A stretch of 64,000 bases of DNA from Bacteriovoracaceae bacterium UBA6261 (GCA_002440825.1 DJVH01000015.1:62001-126000), one strand, 5' to 3'; positions 44,239 through 53,222 are shown, counted from the first letter of the stretch. Notes: a model not told the origin generated them from the sequence alone. A program made the numbers and translations.

Positions 44239-44889
44239 ATGAAATTATCATCTACAGTTTTAGGGTTCACGCTCGCCACTGCTTTATTCTCACAGATTGC
44301 CTCGGCCGGAGTTCTTTCAATTGAAAAAGGCTCGCGCACAATTGAAGGAGTGAGCATTGGTTCTTCTGCTACTTTGAACATGGGCGGATCGATGAAACTC
44401 GACTATATCGGCTCCGGACTTCGTTCAAAAAAAGTTCTCGTCTCAAACGTGAAAGTGTACGTGGCTCAAATCTTCATGGATAACGCCGGTAAATTCGTCC
44501 GTTCTGCTTCAGGAGCAGTTCAATCAGTAGGTGATATGAAGGCAGGCGCTGTTCGTTTAACTTTCCTTCGCAGTGTAGACGCTCCGACTGTGCAGACATC
44601 ATTCAAAGATGCCTTCAATGCTAACGGAGTTGATGTGAACAACAGTGGAGTCAAAGCGTTTCTTTCTGCTGTCAGCAAGGGAGCTGACGCAAGTTCAGGA
44701 CATTCAATGACTATGGCCATGAAGAGAGAAGGAGCTGGTGTCACTCTGGTTTATGAAAATACAAAAGGTGGCTCAAGCACAATTAAAGGTGACAGCTCAC
44801 TCTTTAAAGCGGTCATGTCTATCTGGATTGGAAACCCTGCCGATTCAGGACTAGCTACTCTTAAATCATCAATCTTGTCAGGGAAGTAA
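44239..44889 (+). CDS. Secreted chalcone-isomerase-like protein, copy 1
   Basis: 216 residues from ATG 44239 (AAGGAG). Signal peptide ends ASA near residue 21. The fold signature of chalcone isomerase-like proteins is present: LDYIGSGLRSKKVLVSNVKVYVAQIFM, then AVRLTFLRSVDAPTVQTSF and a SIWIGNP end. Bacterial members are periplasmic, bind fatty acids or unknown ligands, and lack proven enzyme activity. Paired with a lipoprotein three bases downstream. A paralogous pair repeats the arrangement at 45979. Confidence 0.82.
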   Translation: MKLSSTVLGFTLATALFSQIASAGVLSIEKGSRTIEGVSIGSSATLNMGGSMKLDYIGSGLRSKKVLVSNVKVYVAQIFMDNAGKFVRSASGAVQSVGDMKAGAVRLTFLRSVDAPTVQTSFKDAFNANGVDVNNSGVKAFLSAVSKGADASSGHSMTMAMKREGAGVTLVYENTKGGSSTIKGDSSLFKAVMSIWIGNPADSGLATLKSSILSGK

Positions 44890-44892
44890 TCT

Positions 44893-45846
44893 ATGAAAGC
44901 TTCTTTAATTCTACTGACCCTTATTGCGAGTGCAGGATTTATGTCCGGGTGTAAGGCCCTCAAGGCGATGGATTCTGCCAATGCCATTCCGAGCAAGCTT
45001 GATCAGACGTATTCTCAGATTGAAAAAACCAATCAGGGGATTAATGAGACTAATGAGTCTGTTCGATTGCAGAAACTCATCCTCGCCAAGAACGACATGC
45101 TTGACGATAAAAACACACAGGATCTGGAACCTGTGGCGTTGGGGATGATTGCGGGAGCAAAAAAATTCGGTGAAGCCGCTACTACGGAAGAGCTGGTTGA
45201 ATATACCCGCGTTCTGCTTTTGAAAATCAAAGATCAAAGGCCGGATGAATCGGTGAAAAATTCTGACGGAAAATATCCTAAATCTGTGATTAAGGAATAC
45301 GACCATAAAAAGCTTGTGGATCTTCACCAGATTTTAACCATTGCCGGATTTTGTTCGCAGGAAAAAGTGGATCGCATTATTGATGAGCAGATTTATGGTG
45401 GAGGTCTTTATCAAAGAACGGCCTATGCCTTTCTTATGGCGAGAGTTCTTTTCCTCGGAACTTATCTGCAAGAAACAACTTTTGCCGAACCCATGGACAC
45501 CGTCAATATCATGAGAGAGACAATCAATCGTCTCGGGGCCATCGATAAAATTTTAAAAACGCCTTATAAAGAACAGGTACGATTAAATATCGATACCTTT
45601 CTCGAGCACGAACCGATTACCATTTCTCTCTATGATCAGGCCGGCAAAATGGATGATTCCTGGAATGCTCCTGAACTCTGGAAAAAAGTCCTCATCCGTT
45701 TTGACCAGGATTTGAAAGACGGAAACATCGTCACAGGAAGCAGCACTAAAGCTTCAGACGTGCAGGGGGAGATCGCTGCGCTCAAGGCCCAGGTGCAGGC
45801 TTATATCGAATCATGGAACACAAGCCACGGATATGCCGTGGATTAA
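44893..45846 (+). CDS. Lipoprotein partner of the CHI-like protein, copy 1
   Basis: 317 residues, lipobox FMSGC (Cys20). After KALKAMDSAN there is a coiled-coil stretch (LDQTYSQIEKTNQGINETNESVRLQK, about 31-55) and an all-helical domain of about 230 residues. No known family. Copy 2 (46630) is very similar in the first 110 residues and less so toward the C-terminus. Being lipid-anchored and cotranslated with a CHI-like protein suggests a shared envelope complex. Confidence 0.75.
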   Translation: MKASLILLTLIASAGFMSGCKALKAMDSANAIPSKLDQTYSQIEKTNQGINETNESVRLQKLILAKNDMLDDKNTQDLEPVALGMIAGAKKFGEAATTEELVEYTRVLLLKIKDQRPDESVKNSDGKYPKSVIKEYDHKKLVDLHQILTIAGFCSQEKVDRIIDEQIYGGGLYQRTAYAFLMARVLFLGTYLQETTFAEPMDTVNIMRETINRLGAIDKILKTPYKEQVRLNIDTFLEHEPITISLYDQAGKMDDSWNAPELWKKVLIRFDQDLKDGNIVTGSSTKASDVQGEIAALKAQVQAYIESWNTSHGYAVD

Positions 45847-45861
45847 TGTCTTAACAATCTC

Positions 45862-45900
45862 AAGCGGAGCTTAATTTCGGTTAAGCTCCGTTTCTTTTTT
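45862..45900 (+). terminator. Terminator after unit 1
   Basis: CGGAGCTTAA, loop TTTCGG, TTAAGCTCCG, then TTTCTTTTTT. The first 16 bases (45862-45877) are identical to 44121-44136. Confidence 0.85.
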
Positions 45901-45930
45901 ACACTTCTGTATAGGTTATGTGGCCTCTTC

Positions 45931-45960
45931 TTGATAGTAAATTGACAAATTTTCTATCAA
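45931..45960. promoter_or_regulatory. 30-bp imperfect palindrome upstream of unit 2
   Basis: TTGATAG (45931-45937) and CTATCAA (45954-45960) with inner AAATT/AATTT arms; 12 of the 13 outer pairs match. It lies 19 bases before the copy-2 start and can include TTGATA and TATCAA as weak -35 and -10. Copy 1 has nothing like it. Confidence 0.5.
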
Positions 45961-45978
45961 CTCAAAACGAGGTCAGTC

Positions 45979-46626
45979 ATGAAACTATCATCTCTAGTTC
46001 TTTCATTTGCATTATTTTCTCAAATCGCTTCTGCCGGAGTCCTTTCTCTTGAGCATGGTTCAAAATCCATTGAAGGTGTAAACGTTGCAAGCTCAGCGAC
46101 TTTATCACTGACTGGTGCAACTGAAGCAACAAAACTAGATTCAGTCGGAGCTGGTCTTCGTCAAAAGAAAGTTCTCGTCGCAAATGTAAAAGTTTACGTA
46201 GCTCAAATCTTCGTTGATAACGCCGGTAAATTTGTTCGCACAGAAGCAGGTGCTATGGCCTCTCTAAAAGAGATGAAAGCGGCAGCTGTCAATCTTACGT
46301 TCCTTAGATCAGTTGATGCTCCAACGGTTCAAGTTTCTTTCAGAGACGCATTCGATGCAAACGATGTTGATCTTAACAACAAAGGTGTGGCGGCTTTCCT
46401 TTCTGCAGTAAAAGAAAGTGCAGACGCGAAAGAAGGCAAATCAATGAAAATGTCGATGAAAAAAGATAACGGCGTTGTGACTCTTGTTTTCGAAGGCACA
46501 AACGGTGTTGAAAAAACAATTACTGGCGATGAAAAACTTTTCAACGCTATTCTTTCAATCTGGCTTGGCGAATCTGCTGATGCAGGTCTTGAAGTGTTGA
46601 AAGCTTCAATTCTTAAAGGGGAGTAA
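45979..46626 (+). CDS. Secreted chalcone-isomerase-like protein, copy 2
   Basis: 215 residues with signal peptide (ends ASA, about residue 18). Aligns with copy 1 over its full length: LDSVGAGLRQKKVLVANVKVYVAQIF, AVNLTFLRSVDAPTVQVSF, SIWLGES. Copy 2 inserts a few residues (TGATEAT) before the core and has more Ala/Lys codons of A/T-ending type. CGAGGT before the ATG. A palindromic dyad just upstream implies regulation separate from copy 1. Cotranslated with the lipoprotein that follows after three bases. Confidence 0.82.
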   Translation: MKLSSLVLSFALFSQIASAGVLSLEHGSKSIEGVNVASSATLSLTGATEATKLDSVGAGLRQKKVLVANVKVYVAQIFVDNAGKFVRTEAGAMASLKEMKAAAVNLTFLRSVDAPTVQVSFRDAFDANDVDLNNKGVAAFLSAVKESADAKEGKSMKMSMKKDNGVVTLVFEGTNGVEKTITGDEKLFNAILSIWLGESADAGLEVLKASILKGE

Positions 46627-46629
46627 TCG

Positions 46630-47550
46630 ATGAAATCAACACTTTTAGTTCTTTCATTGGTTGGTGCGCTTACAAGCTGTAAAGCTCTTAAAGCGATTGA
46701 TTCAGCAAATTCAATTCCTGAGAAATTAGACGCAACTTATTCTCAAATTCAAAAAACGAATAAGGGCATTGATGAAACAAACGAATCTGTTCGTCTTCAA
46801 AAGCTGATGCTTGCAAAGAACGACATGCTCGACGATAAAAACACGAAGGATCTTGAGCCGGTTGCTTTCGGCATGATTGCTGGCGCTAAAAAATTCGGTG
46901 AAGCCGCAACGACAGAAGAATTGATCGAGTACACTCGTGTGCTTCTTCTTCAGATCAAGAAACAAAGACCTGATGATTCATTGAGAGATGAAAATGGAAA
47001 ATTTCCAAAGTCAGTTGTGGAGTTTTACGATCACAAGAAAATGGTTGATTTAAACCAGATCATGACTATCGCAGGTTTCTGTCCTCAGGAAAAAGTGGAT
47101 CAGATTATTGAAGACCAGATCGCGAGACGCGGTCTTTATGAATCGACGGCGTACGTTTTTCTTATGTCGAGAGTTATGTTCATTGGTACATACCTGCAGG
47201 AAACACTTCTTGCTGATCCGATCGACAGTGTGGAAGTCATGAGAGAAACCATCGTTCGCCTTGGCGCCATCGATGCTGTCTTGAAAACTCCTTACAAAGA
47301 TAAAGTTAAAATGAACATCGACACTTTCATTGAACGCCAGGGAATCATCACTTCTCTTTACGATGAAAATGGAAAAATGGCCGACTCATGGAACGCTCCA
47401 AAACTTTGGAAAAAAGTCATGAAGCGCTTTGATCAGGATTTAAAAGATGGAAACATCACTATCGGAACAAAGCTAGACCATACTAAAGTCCAAAACGACA
47501 TCGCAGATCTTAAAGCAACTGTTCAAAATTACATCGACAGCTGGAAATAA
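46630..47550 (+). CDS. Lipoprotein partner of the CHI-like protein, copy 2
   Basis: 306 residues, lipobox LTSC (Cys17). Shares KALKAIDSAN, the Q/N-rich coiled coil, RLQKLMLAKNDMLDDKNT and SWNAPKLWKKVMKRFDQDLKDGNI with copy 1. It is 11 residues shorter, mostly because the C-terminal tail is missing. Function unknown. Followed by a hairpin element at 47557. Confidence 0.75.
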   Translation: MKSTLLVLSLVGALTSCKALKAIDSANSIPEKLDATYSQIQKTNKGIDETNESVRLQKLMLAKNDMLDDKNTKDLEPVAFGMIAGAKKFGEAATTEELIEYTRVLLLQIKKQRPDDSLRDENGKFPKSVVEFYDHKKMVDLNQIMTIAGFCPQEKVDQIIEDQIARRGLYESTAYVFLMSRVMFIGTYLQETLLADPIDSVEVMRETIVRLGAIDAVLKTPYKDKVKMNIDTFIERQGIITSLYDENGKMADSWNAPKLWKKVMKRFDQDLKDGNITIGTKLDHTKVQNDIADLKATVQNYIDSWK

Positions 47551-47556
47551 TCTCAA

Positions 47557-47588
47557 AGGTTCCAGGAGACTTTTGGCTTCTGGAACCT
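47557..47588 (+). repeat. 32-nt palindromic element, copy A
   Basis: AGGTTCCAG...CTGGAACCT with GAGACTTTTGGCTT between. The same element in reverse orientation is at 51230-51261 with 29 of 32 bases equal, the first 18 identical. The two face each other around the SDR-tldD-tldE block. It may also end the lipoprotein message, though no T-run follows. Confidence 0.65.
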
Positions 47589-47596
47589 CTATAATA

Positions 47597-47627
47597 GCCT
47601 CAAAAAAGTAGTTCGTTTTTTAGAGGC
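47597..47627 (+). promoter_or_regulatory. Hairpin that hides the ribosome site of the SDR gene
   Basis: GCCTC plus six A (47597-47607) pairs with six T plus GAGGC (47616-47627, one bulged A). The right arm contains GAGG, the ribosome site for the ATG at 47633. Confidence 0.5.
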
Positions 47628-47632
47628 AATTC

Positions 47633-48445
47633 ATGAAAAATTTTTCTCGTAAGAAAATCCTCATTACCGGAGGCGCGTCTGGTATTGGAAAATTAATGGC
47701 GACAACGCTTGCTAAACGCGGCGGCGAAATCATTATCGCGGATATTAATGAAGCTGACGCTCAAGCTGTTGTCGGAGAAATCAAGCGCTCCGGTGGAAAA
47801 GCTCACGCTTTTAAAGTCAATCTTGCCGAAATCGAATCAGTCAAAAAATTAAAATCAGAGGTTTCAGCAGCGGGCCTTGAGCTCGATATTTTAATCAACA
47901 ACGCCGGAGTTGTGTTTGGCGGAGAGTTTGAAAAAGAAACGCTGGAAAAACATTTGCTCACTTATAAAGTCAATGTAGATGGAATGGTCGCTATGACTCA
48001 TTTGTTTTTTGATGATTTAAGAAAAAGTGCTGACGCCAACATCGTCAACATCGCCAGCGCTTCAGGATATGTCGGACTTCCTTTTGGAACCACATATGCC
48101 TCTTCTAAATGGGCCGTCATTGGTTTTTCAGAATCACTCCGCGTGGAAATGCTCGAGCGAAAAATCTACAACGTTCACGTCACGACTGTTTGCCCGGGCT
48201 ATATCAAAACAGGAATGTTTCATGGAGTGAAGGCTCCCATCGTTCTTCCCTGGCTTACGCCGGAACACATCGTTGCAAAAATCATTGCAGGAATTGAAAG
48301 TAATGCTCCTTTTATCAGAGAACCTTTTATGGTTAAAACGGTTGATCTCTTAAAAGGGATTCTTCCTATTTCACTTTTTACATTAGTATCGAGAATTCTC
48401 GGCGTCTCAACAAGCATGATGCATTGGAAAGGTCGCGAGAATTAA
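47633..48445 (+). CDS. Short-chain dehydrogenase/reductase
   Basis: 270 residues. NAD(P) site ILITGGASGIGKLMA, then NNAGVVFGG, catalytic Ser in NIASASGYVG and YASSK (Tyr and Lys). Asp after beta-2 (IIADIN) suggests NAD preference. The C-terminal 40 residues are hydrophobic and may touch the membrane, as in lipid-acting SDRs. Substrate unknown. The ribosome site is in a hairpin. Precedes tldD by 18 bases. Confidence 0.9.
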   Translation: MKNFSRKKILITGGASGIGKLMATTLAKRGGEIIIADINEADAQAVVGEIKRSGGKAHAFKVNLAEIESVKKLKSEVSAAGLELDILINNAGVVFGGEFEKETLEKHLLTYKVNVDGMVAMTHLFFDDLRKSADANIVNIASASGYVGLPFGTTYASSKWAVIGFSESLRVEMLERKIYNVHVTTVCPGYIKTGMFHGVKAPIVLPWLTPEHIVAKIIAGIESNAPFIREPFMVKTVDLLKGILPISLFTLVSRILGVSTSMMHWKGREN

Positions 48446-48463
48446 TTCTTCACAGGATTTTAT

Positions 48464-49890
48464 ATGAACTTAAAACAACTTCTCTCAGGATTAAAAATAA
48501 AAGCAGATTATATTTCTCTGCGATCTGTTCACACCCATTCAGCAAGTGTCAGCGTTCGCAATGAAGTTCTGGAAGGTGTCAGCACTTCTCACGATCACGG
48601 CCTCATGGTCGAAGTCATGGTGGGCGGACAAATTGCTTATTCTGCGACTAATTCATTTGAACTCTCAGATGTCCAAAGAGCAGCAGAGGTTGCGCTTCAA
48701 TCCGCACACCACGCTCATAAATACGGGCTTTATCATTTTTCAGCAAAAGAACGACCACCTGTCGTCGGCGAGTATTCAAGCCCGGCAAAATACGGCATCA
48801 ATCATTTTCATCCGTCAGAAGTCACTGACATTCTCATGAAGCTTTCTTCGGAAATGAAAGTGCACGATCATGTGATCAGTCGTTCGGCCTTTTACAACTT
48901 AAGTGAAATGGACACGCATCTTGTGGCCACAAACGGTACAGATATTAAACAAAAAATTGTTCGCTCTGTGATTTCACTTTCCGCAACCGCGACAAGTGAC
49001 AAAGGAACTCAGACGAGAACTTACGGTGGCGACAAAGCGACGCAAGCAGGGATTGAAGAACTGAACCTCGGTGTTCTTCTTGGCGAAGCGAAAAGAGTCG
49101 CAACTGAAGCGCTTGAGATGTTAAACGCTGAAGAATGTCCAAGTGAAACAATGGAACTTATTCTTGCTCCTGATCAGATGTTTTTACAGATTCACGAAAG
49201 CATCGGCCATCCGCTTGAACTCGACCGCATACTCGGTGATGAGAGAAATTATGCAGGCTGGAGTTTTGTGAAGCCGTCTGATTTTGGAACTCTCAGATAC
49301 GGATCAGAACTCATGAACGTGACTTTTGATCAACAGTCTCGGGACAAAATGCAAGTTATTTTGCCGATGATATCGGAGCCGTTGCGACGAGAGAATATCT
49401 TATCAGAAATGGAATTCTCGAAAGAGGATTGGGATCCCTTGAATCGCAAACGCGCTTAAACATGCCAGGCGTCTCTTCACAGAGAGCGACGTCCTGGAAT
49501 AGAGCGCCTATTGATAGAATGGCCAACGTAAACCTTGAACCAGGAACGTCTACTTTTGATCAGATGATTTCTTCAGTTGAGAGAGGCGTATTCATGCGAA
49601 CTACGCGTTCGTGGTCTATCGATGATTACAGAAATAAATTTCAATTCGGTTGCGAGTACGGTCAGTTGATTGAAAACGGCAAACTCACAAAGCTTGTGAA
49701 AAATCCTAACTATCGTGGCATTACAGCTCCATTCTGGAATCAGTTAAAAATGGTCGGTGATCGCTCGACATTTGAAATCGGCGGACTCACTAATTGTGGA
49801 AAAGGTGAACCGAATCAGGTCATCTTTGTCGGACACGCAAGTCCAACTTGTTTATTCTCAAACATTGAAGTTTTTGGCGGAGGTCGATAA
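48464..49890 (+). pseudogene. tldD: tldD metalloprotease gene with a -1 frameshift
   Basis: Two frames make one TldD of about 475 residues. The first runs from 48464 and carries the zinc motif HESIGH (residues 244-249); it leaves homology after NVTFD near 49330. The second frame carries on with TVSGQNASYFADDIGA, REYLIRNGILERGLGSL, CGKGEPNQVIFVG and ends at 49890. Inserting one C after GAT (49328-49330) would give TFDPTVSGQ, the usual family sequence, so one base is missing. In TldD/TldE heterodimers TldD holds the zinc. If the shift is real, protease function is lost although tldE is intact; a sequencing error is the other explanation. Confidence 0.85.
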
Positions 49891-51221
49891 TGCAGGCACT
49901 ACAATCATCAGCACTGGAAATTTTTGCCAAAAAAATGTTCAACGAACTTCAAGGTGATGAATCATTGACTCTTTCATTGTCGGGTGAAGATACTCTTTTC
50001 ACTCGTCTTTCTCAGGCGAAAATCCGTCAGGTGACAACACTTCATCAGGCTTTTGTTGAATGTTCGTTCATCAAGGGAAATAAAACGACAACTTTTACTC
50101 TTCCTTTCAGAGGAACAGAAGAGGATGCAGCCGTTGGAATCAAAAAATTAAAAGAGGCGAGAGCTTGGATTGAAAAATTACCGGAAGATCCTTATCTCGT
50201 TCGTCCTGCCTATTACGGTGTCACAAAAGATGAAAACTTAGACACACTTCCTTCAAGCGAAGAAATGCTTTCATCTGTTTTAGATACTGCGTCTCATGTC
50301 GATCTGGCCGGCGTTTTTTCAAGCGGTGATATCATTCGGGCAACGATCAATTCAGCAGGACAATTCCATTGGTTTAAAACACGCAACTACTATCTCGATT
50401 ACTCGCTTTACAATGAAAAACAAAAAGCCGTGAAAGGATTATTTGCCGGCAACAGCTGGAACGCTGATGGTTTAAAAACAAACATCAAAGACAGTGAATA
50501 CAAACTTTCTCTCATGAACCGCGATTCCAAAAAAATCGAGCGCGGCGCTTACCGCGTCTTCCTTGCTCCTTCAGCTGTGTCTGAACTTCTAGGCACACTT
50601 TCATGGGGCGGAGTTTCGATGGGCGAGCATAAACGCGGCGGCGGCTCCCTCAAAGATCTCTGGGAAGGAAAAAAGAAAATGTCGGAGAAGTTCTCTCTCG
50701 CTGAAGATTTTTCTCTCGGCATGAGTCCGCGTTTCAACGATAAAGGTGAAGTGAGTCCTGCTCATCTTCCCTTGATTGAAAAAGGCGAGTTCAGAAATTT
50801 CCTCACCAGCACAAGAACAGCGAACGAATTTAAAGTGGAAAGCAATAATGCGAGCGACTGGGAATCTCTCAGATCGCCGGTTATTTCTACTGGCAATCTT
50901 TCACGCGAAGAGATCTACAAAGAAATCGGCACAGGCCTTTATTTGTCAGACCTTCACTATCTGAACTGGTCAGACAGAGAAACGGCGAGAGTCACAGGGA
51001 TGACCCGTTATGCTTGCTTCTGGATTGAGAACGGAGAAATTGCAAGTCCAATTCAGGATCTTCGTTTCGACGAAAGCTTCTATCATTTATTCGGAACAGG
51101 CCTTGTCGATCTGACAAACTTCGCTGATATCAGTCCTGCTACTGGCTCATACTTCCAGCGCGACGTCGGTGGAACAAAAGCGCCAGGCATCCTGGTTAAC
51201 GATTTTAAATTCACGTTGTAG
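49890..51221 (+). CDS. tldE: TldE/PmbA-family metalloprotease subunit
   Basis: 443 residues starting MQALQSSALEIF; its ATG overlaps the tldD stop (TAATG). The fold is that of the PmbA/TldE subunit, without the HExxxH motif, as expected. Typical parts: SGEDTLFTRLSQAKIRQ at the N-terminus and YFQRDVGGTKAPGILVNDF at the C-terminus. With TldD it forms a chamber that digests unfolded or modified peptides. Full length and undamaged, in contrast to the frameshifted partner. Confidence 0.93.
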   Translation: MQALQSSALEIFAKKMFNELQGDESLTLSLSGEDTLFTRLSQAKIRQVTTLHQAFVECSFIKGNKTTTFTLPFRGTEEDAAVGIKKLKEARAWIEKLPEDPYLVRPAYYGVTKDENLDTLPSSEEMLSSVLDTASHVDLAGVFSSGDIIRATINSAGQFHWFKTRNYYLDYSLYNEKQKAVKGLFAGNSWNADGLKTNIKDSEYKLSLMNRDSKKIERGAYRVFLAPSAVSELLGTLSWGGVSMGEHKRGGGSLKDLWEGKKKMSEKFSLAEDFSLGMSPRFNDKGEVSPAHLPLIEKGEFRNFLTSTRTANEFKVESNNASDWESLRSPVISTGNLSREEIYKEIGTGLYLSDLHYLNWSDRETARVTGMTRYACFWIENGEIASPIQDLRFDESFYHLFGTGLVDLTNFADISPATGSYFQRDVGGTKAPGILVNDFKFTL

Positions 51222-51229
51222 GTTCGCAA

Positions 51230-51261
51230 AGTTTCCAGGAGCTAAAAGTCTCCTGGAACCT
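51230..51261 (-). repeat. 32-nt palindromic element, copy B (inverted)
   Basis: Stem TTCCAGGAG/CTCCTGGAA (51233-51241, 51250-51258). Equals copy A (47557-47588) at 29 of 32 positions on the opposite strand. Sits between convergent tldE and the ABC permease, where it can end both messages. Confidence 0.7.
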
Positions 51262-52134
51262 TTATTCTGCGCCGAGGGCCGACGGCGAAGTTGTCTTGCC
51301 CATGAATCCGACTAAGACAATCAGAGTGAGGACGTAGGGAAGGATTGAAAGAAGTTGAGATGAAATGGCGATGTTTTCCTGACCACCAAGAAAAATCACC
51401 AGCGCTTGGGATAATCCGAAGAATAGACACGCGGCCATTGTTTCAACTGGTTTCCATTTTCCAAAGATTAGAGCGGCGATGGCGATGAAGCCCTGACCGG
51501 AAATGAGTGTCGGTCTGAAATTGGAAACGATGGCGATCGATAAACTAGCTCCGCCAAGTCCTGCTAAAAATCCGGAGAAAAGTACTCCGAGAGATCGATA
51601 CCAGGCGACGTTGAGGCCGGCAGCATCAGTTGATTTGGGATGCTCACCCGCACTGATCAGTCTCAAACCAAAAATTGTTTTTGTAAAAATAAACCAGATG
51701 AGAATGGTCGTGGCGATCGCGATGTAGACTGTTGCGTACTGCCCCATCCACACCGGAATTTTCTTTTCGAGATCAAGAGGCGGAGTCATGCTCGTGCCTT
51801 CAAAGAAAAGTCGACATAGAAAAACAGCAATACCACTTCCAAGAAAGTTAATGGCCATTCCTGAAACGACTTGATTGGCCTTGTAGCGGATTGAAGCGAG
51901 AGCGTGAAGGACAGCTAGCAACATACCTCCGAGACCTCCAGCAATGAAGCCGAGCCACGGATTGCCCGTTTTAATGGCCACGAGAGAAGCGATGAAAGCT
52001 CCCATCGTCATCATGCCTTCAAGTCCGATATTAATGACACCCGATTTTTCAGAAAGTACTCCACCGAGCGCAGTAAAGATGAGGGGAGTCGAATACATCA
52101 ACGTTGTACTAAATAAGAAAAGAAACGCTTTCAT
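51262..52134 (-). CDS. Nucleoside-type ABC importer permease 2
   Basis: 290 residues from the ATG at 52134, which overlaps the upstream stop (ATGA) and has GGGAG before it. About eight membrane helices; GVINIGLEGMMTMGAF and GQGFIAIAALIFGKWKP are the family marks of NupQ/YufQ-type permeases (BPD_transp_2). Last gene of the four-gene importer, transcribed towards tldE. Confidence 0.9.
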   Translation of the reverse strand: MKAFLFLFSTTLMYSTPLIFTALGGVLSEKSGVINIGLEGMMTMGAFIASLVAIKTGNPWLGFIAGGLGGMLLAVLHALASIRYKANQVVSGMAINFLGSGIAVFLCRLFFEGTSMTPPLDLEKKIPVWMGQYATVYIAIATTILIWFIFTKTIFGLRLISAGEHPKSTDAAGLNVAWYRSLGVLFSGFLAGLGGASLSIAIVSNFRPTLISGQGFIAIAALIFGKWKPVETMAACLFFGLSQALVIFLGGQENIAISSQLLSILPYVLTLIVLVGFMGKTTSPSALGAE

Positions 52135-53222
52135 TTTTTCTCCCATAATTTAGCAAGCTTTGTAATCGGTTTATCAAAGATCACCGGAATAGCGATGAAG
52201 AAAATAATCGCGCCGATCATAATGCTGATGACTTCACTTGGCGCTTCAAGCGCCGACTGAATTTTTTGTCCGGAGTATTTAAGCGTGCCTAAGAAGAGCC
52301 CCGCGATCAAAGCTCCAAAAGGTGAATTGCTTCCAATGAGTGAAACGGCGATACCATCAAACCCGTAACCTTCGTGGGCCGCGAGAATGGCGATGTTTTT
52401 TGAAACGCCCATGACGTGAGTAGCACCGGCCAGACCAGAAAGTCCGCCTGCAATCATCATCGATTGGGTCATCTTTTTATTGACGTTAATTCCAGAGTAA
52501 CGGGCAGCTTCGATTGAACTTCCGACGGCCTTAAGTTTGAAACCAAAACTTGTTTTCTTTAAGAGAAGCCAGATCACGATAACTGCGATGAGAGCAATAA
52601 AAATTCCAGCGTTCAAAGGCGGACGCATGAATTCATTCAAAAAAGGATGTTGTTCAAGCCAGGCCATACCAGCATCGCTCGCTTTCCAATTCTCAAAAAA
52701 AGTAATTGAAGTGCTCTGTTGAATATATTCCGTCGTTTCCGTATTTGGTTTATGAAGGCCTTCAAGGTTTACCATGAAGTTGGAAAAATATAGAGCAATC
52801 CAGTTGAGCATGATGGTTGAAATAACTTCGTGAACACCAAAGCGCGCTTTAAAAAAGCCTGCGAGACCACCATAGAAGGAAGCGATGAACATTGAGAGCA
52901 CCATCACCAGAGGAATTTGAATCCATGGAGAAAAATGAAAAAGATAACCAAAAGTAGCTGCCGAAAGAGCACCGATAATAAATTGTCCTTCAGCACCGAT
53001 ATTAAACAATCCTGTTCTGAAAGCAAACGCCACAGAAAGACCTGTGAGAATCAGTGGAGTCGAGCGAATGATAATATACGCCAAATAACTTGGACGCGAG
53101 AAAGCGCCTTTCCACATAACAATGTAAGCTTCGACCGGAGAAATGCCTGACAGTTTTAAAATCAAAGCTCCGAAGAGAAGACCGCCTAAAACGCACAAAA
53201 AGCTAAGCAGAAATTTTTTCAT
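52131..53222 (-). CDS. Nucleoside-type ABC importer permease 1
   Basis: 363 residues, about nine membrane helices. Features of NupP/YufP-type permeases: RTGLFNIGAEGQFIIGA, GVHEVISTIMLNWIALY and GYGFDGIAVSLIGSNSPFG. Forms the membrane channel with the next permease. Overlaps both neighbours by four bases. The N-terminal helix is a usual signal anchor. Confidence 0.92.
   Translation of the reverse strand: MKKFLLSFLCVLGGLLFGALILKLSGISPVEAYIVMWKGAFSRPSYLAYIIIRSTPLILTGLSVAFAFRTGLFNIGAEGQFIIGALSAATFGYLFHFSPWIQIPLVMVLSMFIASFYGGLAGFFKARFGVHEVISTIMLNWIALYFSNFMVNLEGLHKPNTETTEYIQQSTSITFFENWKASDAGMAWLEQHPFLNEFMRPPLNAGIFIALIAVIVIWLLLKKTSFGFKLKAVGSSIEAARYSGINVNKKMTQSMMIAGGLSGLAGATHVMGVSKNIAILAAHEGYGFDGIAVSLIGSNSPFGALIAGLFLGTLKYSGQKIQSALEAPSEVISIMIGAIIFFIAIPVIFDKPITKLAKLWEKK

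Noticed and set aside
49429..49890. Separate 153-residue protein after tldD
   Set aside because: It aligns with the C-terminal part of TldD in a shifted frame and has no ribosome site of its own, so it is treated as part of the frameshifted tldD.
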